Below, one piece after another: positions 47,272 to 58,109 of a DNA stretch of 64,000 nt. Every line of letters begins with the position of its first letter. Within the stretch, counting starts at the first letter, position 1. This DNA comes from Betaproteobacteria bacterium (GTDB lineage Bacteria; Pseudomonadota; Gammaproteobacteria; Burkholderiales; SG8-39): assembly GCA_005881575.1 (NCBI GenBank), contig VBCA01000009.1, positions 1 through 64,000 of the forward strand. The letters run 5' to 3'. A model generated the notes under the pieces. The model saw only the letters and a program-made list of their open reading frames with translations. It searched no databases and had not been told where the DNA came from. The translations under genes and the position numbers were made by a program.

Positions 47272-48051
47272 ATGCTCCAGATGCTGGTGGTCACGCTGCG
47301 AGAGGGGATCGAAGCATTTCTCATCGTCGCTATCGCCATCGCCTATCTGCGCAAGACCGGGCGCGACGGGCTGGTGCCCGCAGCTTGGTGGGGCACGGGC
47401 ATCGCAGTGACGCTCTCGGTCGTGCTCGGCGTGTTCCTCGCCGAGTTCGCGGTGCTGCCGATCTGGGAGGCGGTGCTCGCCGCCGTGGCCGCGGCGCTCG
47501 TGATCTCGATGGTGGTATACATGCTGAAGCATGCAAAAAAAATGCGCGGCGAGATCGGCGGGCGCATCGAAACGGCGGCTCAAGCGCCTGGGGCCGGCCC
47601 ATGGATCGGCGTGTTCCTGCTGGTGCTGCTGATGATCACCCGCGAGGGCATGGAGATGGCCTTTATCACCGCGTCGCTGGCGCGCCAGGCGGAATCGGTT
47701 CACATGCTGTGGGGCGCGCTCATCGGCATCGGCCTCGCGGGATTGCTCGCCTGGGGCTGGTCGCGCTTTGGGCACCGCGTCAATCTCGGGCTTTTTTTCC
47801 AGGTGACCTCGATCTTCCTAGTGCTGTTCGCACTGCAGCTCCTGATCTACTCCTTCCACGAAGCTACCGAAGCGAACGTGCTCCCGATCGACAACCCTTA
47901 CTGGCACATCGCCACAGAGCCCTACGGTCCCGAAGGGCAGTATGGCGCAATATTGACCTATGCCTTGGTCTTGGTGCCGGGGCTGTGGATCGCCTGGGCA
48001 GCGTTTGGCCGAAAGCGCAGAGCAGGACCGGCCGTATCCGCGAAATCCTGA
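47272..48051 (+). CDS. FTR1-family iron permease
   Basis: The 259-residue polytopic membrane protein has about seven hydrophobic helices and the two REGxE iron-binding motifs of the FTR1/EfeU family, REGIEAFL (R10-E14) and REGMEMAF (R124-E128). FTR1 proteins move iron across the inner membrane, usually with a partner redox protein. Downstream are a porin and a flavinylated redox module. A Fur box covers its promoter. The gene is not accompanied by efeO or efeB. Confidence 0.9.
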   Translation: MLQMLVVTLREGIEAFLIVAIAIAYLRKTGRDGLVPAAWWGTGIAVTLSVVLGVFLAEFAVLPIWEAVLAAVAAALVISMVVYMLKHAKKMRGEIGGRIETAAQAPGAGPWIGVFLLVLLMITREGMEMAFITASLARQAESVHMLWGALIGIGLAGLLAWGWSRFGHRVNLGLFFQVTSIFLVLFALQLLIYSFHEATEANVLPIDNPYWHIATEPYGPEGQYGAILTYALVLVPGLWIAWAAFGRKRRAGPAVSAKS

Positions 48052-48207
48052 GAATCTGCGCGCAGGGATCGTTCAACGATAGAAACCGGTAAGCCGGGAG
48101 GCATGGCGCCTTCCGCCGGGGAATTTCCAGGGAGCCAGCCAGTCAGCGTCTTAAGCTGAGTTAGCCAGCCATGTTCCATATCGCTAGTCAACTCGGAAGG
48201 AGACGCA

Positions 48208-49482
48208 ATGAGGCAATCCACTTTAGCGCTGGCACTGGCCGCCGCGTTCGCGCGTGCACCTGCATTTGGACAAGCAACCGTAGATCAAAAGCTGCAAATC
48301 CTGCAGCAGGAAATCGACGATCTCAAGGCCCAGGCCCGCAGATCGGCCGCGCCGACGCAACAGGCTTCGCCGTATTCCCTCGACTACAGCTCGATGCTCG
48401 ACCGGAGCTCGGGGCTCGCCAGCGGTGGCACCAATATCGTCGGCTACGGTGAGGTGGGGTACGGCAAGTTTCGCCAGAGCGGAAATGCCACGGCCGATCT
48501 GCAGCGTTTCGTGTTCGGCTTCAACCACCGCTTCGATGAGCGCCTCACCCTCCACTCCGAAGTTGAGTTCGAGCACGCGATCGTCAGCAAGGACGACCAC
48601 GGCGAGGCCGAGATCGAACAGGCCTGGCTGAATTGCAAGATGAGCGACGCGGTGAATTTGAAAGGCGGCCTGTTCCTCATCCCACTTGGCATCCTCAACG
48701 AAACCCACGAGCCGCCGACCTATTACGGGGTCATGCGCAACCAGGTCGAAACCCGCATCATTCCCACGACCTGGCGAGAGCTGGGAGCGGGCGTTCACGG
48801 TATCGTCGGCGAAGGCATTCGGTACGACGTCGGTATCACCACGAACTTCGACTCGGGCAAGCTCGACGATCCGACCACGGGGATCCGCAGCGCCCACCAG
48901 GAAGGACAGCTCGCCAACGCCCGCAATCTCGCCGTGTACGGCGCGCTCAACTATCGGCGCCCGGGTTTGCTCGTCGGCGGCGGGGTTTTTACGGGCGATA
49001 CCGGACAAAACGGAGCGTCCAATCCTGCATTGCGGGGCGTCTCGGCGCGCCTGACGCTGTGGGACGTGCACGCGCAGTATCGCGTCGCCGGACTCGATCT
49101 GCAGGCGCTGTACGCGGCAGGCTCGCTCGGGGACTCCGATAAGCTCAACGCCGCGATCCTGGCGAATGCGACCGCGAACGGGACCACGCCATTTGCCGCG
49201 CCGAAAACGATCAGGGGAGGCTTCGTTCAGGCGGCGTATCACTCGTACAAACGGGGCAATTTCGACGTCGCGCCTTTCGTCCGCTACGAGCGCATCGATA
49301 TCAAGCAGCAGGAGGACCCCGCCAACGGCCAGCTCCAGGATCCGAACAATATCGAACGCATCAAGACGTTCGGAGTCAATTTCTGGGTCCATCCCCAGGT
49401 GGTGCTGAAAGCCGACGTCCAGCGTTACGCGATCGACAAATCCCAGGACCGGCTCGATCTCGGCCTGGGATTCATGTTCTGA
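48208..49482 (+). CDS. Outer-membrane porin (phosphate-selective porin O/P-like)
   Basis: The 424-residue protein has a signal peptide (to about residue 22, APAFGQ), a short coiled-coil (DQKLQILQQEIDDLKAQ) seen in many trimeric porins, and a beta-barrel ending in the outer-membrane signature GLGFMF with terminal Phe. The barrel contains GYGEVGYGKFRQSG, FGFNHRFDERLTLHSEVEFEH in part and YRVAGLDLQALYA. A strong ribosome site (GGAAGGAGACGCA) precedes the ATG. In the iron locus it likely admits an iron species or chelate, which is inference. Confidence 0.82.
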   Translation: MRQSTLALALAAAFARAPAFGQATVDQKLQILQQEIDDLKAQARRSAAPTQQASPYSLDYSSMLDRSSGLASGGTNIVGYGEVGYGKFRQSGNATADLQRFVFGFNHRFDERLTLHSEVEFEHAIVSKDDHGEAEIEQAWLNCKMSDAVNLKGGLFLIPLGILNETHEPPTYYGVMRNQVETRIIPTTWRELGAGVHGIVGEGIRYDVGITTNFDSGKLDDPTTGIRSAHQEGQLANARNLAVYGALNYRRPGLLVGGGVFTGDTGQNGASNPALRGVSARLTLWDVHAQYRVAGLDLQALYAAGSLGDSDKLNAAILANATANGTTPFAAPKTIRGGFVQAAYHSYKRGNFDVAPFVRYERIDIKQQEDPANGQLQDPNNIERIKTFGVNFWVHPQVVLKADVQRYAIDKSQDRLDLGLGFMF

Positions 49483-50006
49483 TGAACCGGAGGCCGCGCC
49501 GCTCCCTAGCATTGCTGACGCTGGCGCTTGGCGCGGCCGCGGCGGGACTCGTTCGCGGCGAGATCTATCAGGCGCCGGATGCCTTCGTCGCCGAAGTGTT
49601 CGGCTCGAGGCCGGCACCCAAGGTGCTCTGGCTGACCCAGGACCTACAAGCGCAAGCCGCGGCGATTCTGGGCCATTCCCCGGCGCAATTGCGCCAGCGC
49701 TACTGGAGCGACTCCCGCAAGAGCGTGTGGATACTGGAGGAGATCGGCAAGGAAGAGTTGATCACCGCGGGCTTCGTCGTCGTCGACGGGCGCATCGATC
49801 ACGTGCGTGTGCTCGTCTATCGCGAAAGCCGGGGGCAGGAAGTCCGCACTCCCTCGTTCCTGAAGCAGTTCAAGGACGCGAAGCTCGCGCTGGGCGATCG
49901 ACTGGACCGCGAAATCGACGGTATTGCCGGCGCCACGCTCTCCGTCGCAGCGATGGAGCGCATGGCCCGACTCGCGCTTTTTTTCGACCGGACGAGCCGC
50001 AAGTAA
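49482..50006 (+). CDS. FMN-binding domain protein (flavinylation substrate)
   Basis: The 174-residue protein has a signal peptide (about 1-26) and an FMN_bind domain ending in DREIDGIAGATLS. T152 in the GAT motif is the expected acceptor of covalently bound FMN, attached by ApbE, whose gene lies two genes downstream. Such domains carry electrons outside the cytosol, as in NqrC and RnfG. The ATG overlaps the porin stop by one base. A role in reducing ferric iron for FTR1 is inferred from context. Confidence 0.82.
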   Translation: MNRRPRRSLALLTLALGAAAAGLVRGEIYQAPDAFVAEVFGSRPAPKVLWLTQDLQAQAAAILGHSPAQLRQRYWSDSRKSVWILEEIGKEELITAGFVVVDGRIDHVRVLVYRESRGQEVRTPSFLKQFKDAKLALGDRLDREIDGIAGATLSVAAMERMARLALFFDRTSRK

Positions 50007-50753
50007 ATGTCGCCCAGGCTACTCCTGCTGCGGCTGCTGCGGCGCTGGCACGCGCGCATCGGTTTTGCCGCCCTGCTGTTCTTCCTGATTCTCGCGGTGA
50101 CCGGCCTGGCGCTGAACCACGGGCAGAGCCTAGGGCTCGACGGCCGGTTCGTCCACGCCGAGTGGCTCGCGCGCTGGTACGGCATCAAGTCCGAGCCTCC
50201 GCGCCGGGTGTTCCGTTCCGGACACCACGTCCTGACAGCGGCGAACGGCCGCTGGTTGCTAGACGGAAAGATTTCCGGAGAGAAATTGCCGCAGGCAGTC
50301 GGTCTGGTCGAGCTCGCCGATGTCTTCGTGGTCGCGAGCGATACAGCGCTGCATGTATACCGCGAGAACGGCGAGCTGATCGAGAAGGTGGGACCTGGCG
50401 CACTGCCGGGTGCTCCGGTGCGGGCGATCGGCTCGAACGCGCGCCGCATAGTGCTCCGCACCGCATCGGGAGTTTTTGCGAGCGCCGACGCATTGTCCTG
50501 GCGCCCGGCGTCGGAACGGAGCGTGCGTTGGTCGGTGCCCGCGGAACTTTCCATCTCCGAACAACAGGCTTACGAAGAAGCACTGGCGCCCGGGATTTCA
50601 GTCGAGCAGCTGCTTCTCGATCTGCATAGCGGCAGGTTCGCAGGTCGCTATGGGCCGCTGGCCGTGGATTTGCTGGCTCTGTTGCTCGTGACCCTGTCTC
50701 TCACCGGAGCGTGGCTCTTTCTCGTGCCTCGGATGCACCGGGGGAGGCATTGA
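50007..50753 (+). CDS. PepSY-associated membrane protein
   Basis: The 248-residue protein has one N-terminal transmembrane helix (about 18-37, HARIGFAALLFFLILAVTGL in part), a periplasmic domain, and a C-terminal helix (about 220-240) after LLLDLHSGRFAGRYG. This is the pattern of PepSY_TM-like proteins, often found with FMN-binding or cytochrome electron-transfer modules. His residues in both membrane regions (WHAR, NHGQ, DLHSG) could bind heme. It starts directly after the FMN-binding gene. Confidence 0.72.
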   Translation: MSPRLLLLRLLRRWHARIGFAALLFFLILAVTGLALNHGQSLGLDGRFVHAEWLARWYGIKSEPPRRVFRSGHHVLTAANGRWLLDGKISGEKLPQAVGLVELADVFVVASDTALHVYRENGELIEKVGPGALPGAPVRAIGSNARRIVLRTASGVFASADALSWRPASERSVRWSVPAELSISEQQAYEEALAPGISVEQLLLDLHSGRFAGRYGPLAVDLLALLLVTLSLTGAWLFLVPRMHRGRH

Positions 50754-51815
50754 AACATTGGCGCGGCTGCGATCGCCGGCGCTTTCTGGCGCTGGTGTTC
50801 TCGGCGCTTGCGGCGGTGCCGTGCGCGCGGGTGATCGCAGCCGATCACCGCGCGAGCTCCTACGTCTTCGGCACGGTGGTCGAGATCACCGTCGTCGGTG
50901 GCGATGCCATGGTCGCACGCGAAGCAGTCGGACAGGTCTTTCGCGAATTCGACCGTATGCACCGCGAGCTGCATGCGTGGAAAGCCGGCGAGCTCGTCGC
51001 TCTCAATCGCGCGATCGCCAGCGGCGAAGAAAATATGCGGACGACGAAGGAGATCGCGGCGCTGATTCGCGAAACGCAGCGCCTTGCCGCTCGGTCCGAA
51101 GGCCTGTTCAACCCCGCCATCGGCAAGCTGGTCGGACTGTGGAGTTTTCACCGGAACAAGCCTGGAGGCCCTCTGCCGGACCCCGAAGAAATCGCCCGAA
51201 TCGTTCGTGCCGACCCGCGCATGAGCGATCTGAGCGTTCAAGGAGATGCAGTGACGAGCAAAAACCCGGCCGTGCAGCTCGACTTCGGCGGCTACGCGAA
51301 AGGCTACGCGCTCGATCGCGCGGCGGACCTTCTTCGGGAAAACGGCATCAAGGATGCGCTCGTCAACATCGGCGGCAATATCATGGCGCTGGGCAACCAC
51401 GCTGGACGTCCCTGGCGCGTCGGCCTTGATTCCCCTCGCGGCAGGAGCTTGTTGGCCACACTCGAGCTGAAGGACGGTGAGGCTATCGGCACTTCAGGCG
51501 ATTACCGGCGCTATTACGAGATCCACGGCAAGCGTTACGCGCACATCATCGACCCGCGCACCGGTTATCCGGTTCCAGGAGTCCGGTCGGTGACAGTGCT
51601 CGTGCCCAAGCAGGCGGGGGCGGGCGCCTTGTCTGATGCAGCCTCCAAGCCGATCTTCATCGAAGGACTCGAAGGCTGGAGGGAAGCGGCGGCGCGCATG
51701 GGGATTTCTCAGGCAATGCTCGTCGATTCCGAGGGCGTCATCCACATCACCCCGGAACTCAACGCGCGGCTGGTCTTCAGCGATGAGCGAGCTCGCAAAA
51801 GCGCCCGGAAAATAA

Positions 51816-53242
<1,427 letters not shown>

Positions 53243-53246
<4 letters not shown>

Positions 53247-54919
53247 ACCCGCTCCCAATTGAATCTCGCCTTCGCGCCGCTGCCGTACACCTTCAGCGCG
53301 CCCTGCTCGCCTACCGCGTTGGGGCGAACGAAGATCCAGTTCTGCCAGGCGGAAAGCCTGCCGAAGATGCGCGTCTCCATGCTTTCCTTGCCTGAGAAAC
53401 GCAGATTCGCTTCCATGCCGGTGAGGGCATCTGGGGAAAGGCTCGCGCGCTCCTCGATCGCGATGCGCACCTCTTCGTTCCAGTCGAGATCGTCGGGCGT
53501 GAAGGTAACGAGGCCCGATTCGGAGGCGAGCTTGGCGTCGAGCTTCTCGCCGATGCGCGCGCGCGCCACGTCGATGGGTTTAGACTCGCCGCAGAAATGC
53601 GCACTGATGCGCGTTCCCCGGCCGACCATCGGGTAGGCGCCGAAATTCAGCTCCGAGAGCGCGACCGCCGGCGCGCCGGTTTCATCGTCGGGCAACTGGA
53701 GCATGTAGCTGCGGTCGGCTGCGAGCGCGAGCTCGAACAGCGTCCCCGCAAAGCAGGAACCCTTGTCGATGATCGCGAATAGAGTGCGCGAGGTGACGTC
53801 CAGCCTCGCGAGCGTGCGGCGCAGAAAACCGATCACCTGGCGCACGAACCAGTCGTTCTCGTTCGCCTTCATCGCAGCGTCGGCGGCGAGGGCCCTTTCC
53901 ATGTCCCCGCGCGTGTTGAATATCCAGGTGCCGATCTCGAGGTCGTTGGTACGCAGCATCAGGACGGCATCGTCCAACTCGCGCGCCATCGCGAGAGGCC
54001 ACCACTTGTCGCCCGCCGAGTGGATCGCCTCGACGCCGGCGGGAACGTCGTGGCGGGGCGCGAAGACCGTGATCGTAGCGGTGCGCGCTTTCCGGTCGAT
54101 CACCACGTCCACATTGTCGTAGTGATAGCCGCCGGCGTCGATCGAACGCTTGAATGGATTGAGGGTCACGCCTTTGCCGCTTCCGCGTGCGCTTTGCGCC
54201 GCGAGTGCCGCAGCGCGCTCGGCTACGGCATCCTTGAAGCCCTGAGGCTTCGCGATATGGTCCACCAGCTTCCATTGCCTCGCGCGGTCGGCACGCACGC
54301 CTTCGCTCGTCGTGCAGAACACGTCGGCGAGGTCGCGCCGGACTTTGCGCTTGTCGGTGACGCGCGTGAGGCCGCCTGTTCCGGGGAGGACGCCGAGCAG
54401 CGGCAGCTCGGGCAGGCTCACCGTGGAGGAGCGGTCATCGATCATCAGGATCTCGTCGCAGGCGAGCGCGAGCTCATAGCCGCCGCCGGCGACCGTGCCG
54501 TTGACCGCGGCGAGGGATTTCAGTCCCTCGTGGCGGCTCGAGTCCTCGATGCCGTTGCGCGTTTCGTTGGTGAACTTGCAGAAATTCACCTTCCACGCGT
54601 GGGTGGATTGCCCGAGCATGTAGATGTTGGCGCCCGAGCAGAACATGCGCTCGCGAGCGCTGGTGATCACCAGGCACTTCACCTCGGGATGTTCGAAGCG
54701 GATGCGGTTCAACGCATCCGCAAGCTCGATGTCGACGCCGAGATCGTAGGAATTGAGCTTGAGCTTGTAGCCGGGCTTCAGGCCCTTGTCCTCGTCCACA
54801 TCCATCGCGAGCGTCGCCACCGGACCGTCGAACGCGAGGCGCCAGTGGCTGTAGCGCTCCGGATGCGTGTCGTAGGTGACGAGGGGAGGGGAGGGTTGAG
54901 CTTCGAGAACTGCGGCCAT
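53243..54919 (-). CDS. boxC: 2,3-epoxybenzoyl-CoA dihydrolase (BoxC)
   Basis: BoxC hydrolyses the 2,3-epoxide of benzoyl-CoA, opening the ring and releasing formate. The 558-residue protein is a double crotonase-like protein typical of BoxC: CSGANIYMLGQSTHAWKVNFC in part, NGTVAGGGYELALACDEI, LPLLGVLPGTGGLTRVTDKR in part, and SCFAGTLFELALAADRSYML in part. A good ribosome site (AGGAGAG) precedes the ATG. It is the first structural gene after boxR on this strand. Confidence 0.96.
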
Positions 54920-54937
54920 GGGACTCTCCTAAATGTG

Positions 54938-55852
54938 CTAGGCCGCGACCGCTTTGCGCAGCGCCGAGAGACTCTGCTCCGGCGTCCTGGCGGCCGTGTC
55001 CACCGTGACGTCGGCCTGTCCGTAAAGCACGGCCCGGCCGTCGAGTATACGCCGCAGATCCTCCATCGCCTGGTCGTTCCCGGCCATGGGACGCGTGTCG
55101 CCCTGCGCGATCACGCGCGCCATATGCTCTTCGGGCTCGGCCCTGAGCCACACCGTAAAGCAGGTCGAGAGGAGGAGTTCATAGGTTCCGGGCTCCGAGA
55201 CGATGCTGCCGCCCGTGGCGATCACGGCGCGCTCGTTTTTTTCGAGCACCCTTTCGAGGCAGCGGCGCTCATAGCGCCGGTACCCGGCCTGCCCATACAG
55301 CAGAAAAATCTCCGAGAGGCCGGTGCCCGCCTCGCGCTCGATCTCGCGGTCGAGCTCGATAAAGGGCGCGCCCAGCGTCTTGGCGAGCTTGGCGCCGAGC
55401 GTGGATTTGCCCGCGCCGCGCAACCCGATGAGCGCGATCCTCTTCATGCGCTCGTCGCGCGCGCTGCCGTAGTCGCGGACGAGCTGCGAACGCACGGCGG
55501 CGAGCGTCTGTCGCGGCAGACGCTTCAGGAATTGCGTAGTGAGAGTCAACTCCACGGCATCTCGCGTGTCCTCGGCGAGCAGTTCGGCGAGCGGTAAATT
55601 GAGGGCGGTCGCTATCTGGCGCAGCAGCAGGATCGAAACGTTGCCCTGTCCGCCTTCGAGCTGCGCGAGGTAGCGCTCCGACACCCCCGAATCACCGGCA
55701 AGCAGCTTGCGTGACATGCCTCGCCTGGCACGGGCTTCCCGCACCCGGTCACCGAGGACGGCGAGGTAGTCACGCCCGCTATGGGCATCGCTTTCCTTCG
55801 TACGAGCAGACTGTTGTGAATGTTTCTTAATGTGAATACTCGTTGTGCTCAC
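54938..55852 (-). CDS. boxR: BoxR-type regulator (HTH domain fused to a shikimate-kinase-like domain)
   Basis: The protein joins an N-terminal Xre-type HTH (LGDRVREARARRGMSRKLLA, then GVSERYLAQLEGGQGNVSI) to a shikimate-kinase-like domain with P-loop GLRGAGKST and IELDREIEREAG. This fusion is diagnostic of BoxR/BzdR, repressors that sense benzoyl-CoA. The start is uncertain. GTG 55852 gives 304 residues and leaves the operators outside the gene; ATG 55900 would read through both operator sites. The gene lies 18 bp before boxC on the same strand. Confidence 0.9.
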   Translation of the reverse strand: MSTTSIHIKKHSQQSARTKESDAHSGRDYLAVLGDRVREARARRGMSRKLLAGDSGVSERYLAQLEGGQGNVSILLLRQIATALNLPLAELLAEDTRDAVELTLTTQFLKRLPRQTLAAVRSQLVRDYGSARDERMKRIALIGLRGAGKSTLGAKLAKTLGAPFIELDREIEREAGTGLSEIFLLYGQAGYRRYERRCLERVLEKNERAVIATGGSIVSEPGTYELLLSTCFTVWLRAEPEEHMARVIAQGDTRPMAGNDQAMEDLRRILDGRAVLYGQADVTVDTAARTPEQSLSALRKAVAA

Positions 55853-55855
55853 CGA

Positions 55856-55869
55856 TGCAATATAATGCT
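55856..55869. promoter_or_regulatory. Probable BoxR operator 1 (TGCA-N6-TGCT)
   Basis: TGCA (55856-55859), six bases and TGCT (55866-55869) match the TGCA-N6-TGCA pattern reported for BoxR/BzdR in all but the last base. The spacer holds most of the TATAAT at 55861-55866, so binding here would block the plus-strand promoter. Confidence 0.7.
55861..55866 (+). promoter_or_regulatory. -10 element of the flavodoxin/ligase operon
   Basis: A perfect TATAAT in the boxR/flavodoxin intergenic region. There is no good -35 at 16-18 bp. Transcription would start near 55873, some 65 bp before the flavodoxin ATG and ahead of operator 2. Confidence 0.55.
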
Positions 55870-55885
55870 TGATATAAGTGCTCCA

Positions 55886-55899
55886 TGCAGTATGATGCA
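55886..55899. promoter_or_regulatory. Probable BoxR operator 2 (perfect TGCA-N6-TGCA)
   Basis: TGCA (55886-55889), GTATGA and TGCA (55896-55899) form an exact match to the BoxR/BzdR operator pattern. It lies 30 bp (about three helical turns) from operator 1, so two BoxR dimers could bind on the same face. Confidence 0.78.
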
Positions 55900-55938
55900 C
55901 TCGATATTGAAACGCAAGCGGGAACGAGAAAAAAGCCG

Positions 55939-56415
55939 ATGGCGCTCGAGCTGACCATCCTTGTCGGAACGATGACCGGAACCGCGCAACTGGTCGCGCA
56001 GGAGCTCGAGCTCACGCTCGACGACGGCGAAACACGCGTGCGGACCGTGATGATGGACGGCCTCGATGCGGGTGTGTTTTCCGTCGGCGGCCTGTTCCTG
56101 ATCTGCTCGTCCACCTACGGTCAGGGCGACGTGCCCGACAACGCGAAGAATCTGTACGAGTCGCTTCAGACGGCTCGCCCCGACCTCTCCAACGTGCAGT
56201 ACGGCGTGATCGCGCTCGGTGACCGGACCTACGCAGAAACCTTCTGCAACGGCGGCAAGCGTTTCGACGCGATCCTCTCCGAGCTGGGAGCGAGGCGCAT
56301 CGGCGAGATCATGCTGCACGATGCCAGCGCGGGCACCATGCCCGAAGAAGTCGCGGTGAGTTGGGTGGCCGACTGGATCTCGCTGTGCCGCAAAGAAGCC
56401 CGACTCACGGCCTGA
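55939..56415 (+). CDS. Flavodoxin-like protein (MioC type)
   Basis: The 158-residue protein has a flavodoxin fold: the FMN phosphate loop TMTGTAQ (residues 11-17), the CSSTYGQGDVPDNAKNLYESL loop (in part) and the GVIALGDRTYAETFCNGGKRF region (in part). It is a short-chain, soluble electron carrier. ATG 55939 is preferred; an ATG at 55885 lies inside operator 2. Placed first in the BoxR-controlled plus-strand operon, it may feed electrons to the benzoyl-CoA or hydroxybenzoyl-CoA enzymes, which is inference. Confidence 0.82.
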   Translation: MALELTILVGTMTGTAQLVAQELELTLDDGETRVRTVMMDGLDAGVFSVGGLFLICSSTYGQGDVPDNAKNLYESLQTARPDLSNVQYGVIALGDRTYAETFCNGGKRFDAILSELGARRIGEIMLHDASAGTMPEEVAVSWVADWISLCRKEARLTA

Positions 56416-56441
56416 CTTGATCGAAGAGGGGAGTGACAATC

Positions 56442-58022
56442 GTGCCGTCGCTCAGCGCCGCCGACCACTCGGTCAGCCCGCCTAGAATCCATATTCCCCG
56501 CGACTACAACGCCGCGTACGATTTGGTCCAGCGCAACCTCTCTGCTGGACGCGCGGACAAGGTCGCGTTCGTGGACGACGCGGGTCGATATACCTTCGGC
56601 GAGCTCGCGGAGCGCGTGAACCGCTTCGGGTCGGGGCTTCGGGCAATAGGGCTCGAGATGGAGCACCGGGTGCTGCTCGCACTCACCGACACGATCGATT
56701 TCCCGACCGCTTTCCTCGGCGCGATCAAGGCGGGGATCATCCCGGTCGCGGTGAACACGCTGCTGACATCGAAAGACTACGAATACATGCTCTCCGACAG
56801 CCGCGCCAAGGCGCTCGTCGTCTCGGAGCAGCTGCTGCCGCAGTTCGCGCCGTTCTTGCCCAAGCTGCCGTTCCTGAAACACGTGATCGTTTCGAGCGGC
56901 GGCGCATCCGGCCACAAGGCGTTCAGGGACGTCCTCGCGAAAGGTTCACCCGAGTTCTCGCCCGCGCCGACGACCTGCGACGATCCCTGCTTCTGGCTGT
57001 ATTCCTCCGGCTCGACCGGCGCGCCGAAGGCCGCCGTGCATGTGCATTCCAGCATGGCCGTCACTGCGGAGCTCTATGGGAGAGGCGTCCTTGCCGTCAC
57101 CGAGAACGACGTGCTTTTTTCCGCCGCGAAGCTCGCCTTCGCGTACGGCCTGGGCAATGCGCAGACTTTCGCTCTCGCCGCCGGCGCGACCGCCGTCCTG
57201 ATGGCCGAGCGCGCGACGCCGGCGTCGGTATTCAAGCGCCTCGCCGAAACGAGGCCCACGATCTTCTACGCCGTCCCTACGCTCTACGGGGCGATGCTCG
57301 CCAGCCCCGAGTTTCCGAAGGAGAAGTTCCTCGCGCTGCGCCTTTGCGTCTCGGCCGGCGAGGCCCTGCCGGCCGACATGGGCAGGCGCTGGAAAGAAAG
57401 GACCGGAGTCGACATCCTGGAGGGCATCGGTTCGACCGAGATGCTGCACATGTTCATCAGCGCCCGGCCGGGGGATGTGCGCTACGGCGCGACCGGGAAG
57501 CCCGTTCCCGGCTACGAGCTGCGCCTGGTGGACGAAGAGGGGGCTCCGGTAGGGCGCGGCGAGATCGGCGAGCTCCAGGTGAGCGGACCGACGAGCGCGG
57601 CGTGCTACTGGAACAACCGCGAGAAAAGCCGCTCGAGCTTTGTCGGCTCCTGGTTCAGGAGCGGCGACAAATTCAGGCAGGACGAGGACGGTTACTTCGT
57701 ATACGCCGGACGCTCGGACGACATGCTGCGGGTCTCGGGCTTCTACGTCTCCCCGGCAGAGGTCGAGGCCGCGCTCGTCGGCCACGAGGCGGTGCTCGAA
57801 GCGGCGGTGGTGGGCCACGAGGACGACAACCGCCTGATCAAGCCGAAGGCGTTCGTCGTGCTCAAAGAAGGCCGCTCGCCGAGCGAAGCCCTCAAGGCGA
57901 CCATGCAGCAGCACATCAAGGACAGGCTCGCGCCTTATAAATACCCTCGCTGGATCGAGTTCGTGAACGAATTGCCCAAGACTGCAACCGGCAAGATCCA
58001 GCGCTTCAAGCTTCGCGGATAG
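56442..58022 (+). CDS. bclA: Benzoate-CoA ligase (benzoate/4-hydroxybenzoate family)
   Basis: The 526-residue ANL ligase matches benzoate-CoA ligases: YNAAYDLVQRNL, the P-loop YSSGSTGAPKAAVHVH, FAYGLGNAQTFALAAGA, EGIGSTEMLHMFIS and the C-terminal catalytic Lys in LPKTATGKIQRFKLR. It forms the CoA thioester that enters the box pathway. With hcrCAB next door it may also take 4-hydroxybenzoate. GTG 56442 has AGAGGGGAG eight bases upstream and is preferred to GTG 56433, which lies within that site. Confidence 0.92.
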   Translation: MPSLSAADHSVSPPRIHIPRDYNAAYDLVQRNLSAGRADKVAFVDDAGRYTFGELAERVNRFGSGLRAIGLEMEHRVLLALTDTIDFPTAFLGAIKAGIIPVAVNTLLTSKDYEYMLSDSRAKALVVSEQLLPQFAPFLPKLPFLKHVIVSSGGASGHKAFRDVLAKGSPEFSPAPTTCDDPCFWLYSSGSTGAPKAAVHVHSSMAVTAELYGRGVLAVTENDVLFSAAKLAFAYGLGNAQTFALAAGATAVLMAERATPASVFKRLAETRPTIFYAVPTLYGAMLASPEFPKEKFLALRLCVSAGEALPADMGRRWKERTGVDILEGIGSTEMLHMFISARPGDVRYGATGKPVPGYELRLVDEEGAPVGRGEIGELQVSGPTSAACYWNNREKSRSSFVGSWFRSGDKFRQDEDGYFVYAGRSDDMLRVSGFYVSPAEVEAALVGHEAVLEAAVVGHEDDNRLIKPKAFVVLKEGRSPSEALKATMQQHIKDRLAPYKYPRWIEFVNELPKTATGKIQRFKLRG

Positions 58023-58051
58023 TTGCTTTCGGTTCCTCGGCGGCTTAGAAT
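58023..58051 (+). promoter_or_regulatory. Promoter of the tetR-hcrCAB operon
   Basis: TTGCTT (58023-58028), exactly 17 bp, and TAGAAT (58046-58051) begin directly after the ligase stop. Transcription would start near 58058. Confidence 0.65.
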
Positions 58052-58067
58052 TTGAACGATGGTTCAA
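58052..58067. promoter_or_regulatory. Probable TetR operator
   Basis: A perfect 6-4-6 inverted repeat, TTGAAC-GATG-GTTCAA, abuts the -10 element and covers the predicted transcription start. A degenerate second copy follows at about 58071-58087 (TTGAAT...GTTCGAA). This is a typical autoregulatory site for a TetR-family repressor. Confidence 0.7.
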
Positions 58068-58109
58068 GTTTTGAATCACAGTTCGAACGAAGCCCCCTTG
58101 TCGGAGCGC

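Noticed and set aside
55885-55938. Upstream ATG (55885) as the flavodoxin start
   Set aside because: It lies inside the perfect TGCA-N6-TGCA site, has no ribosome site, and adds 18 unconserved residues.
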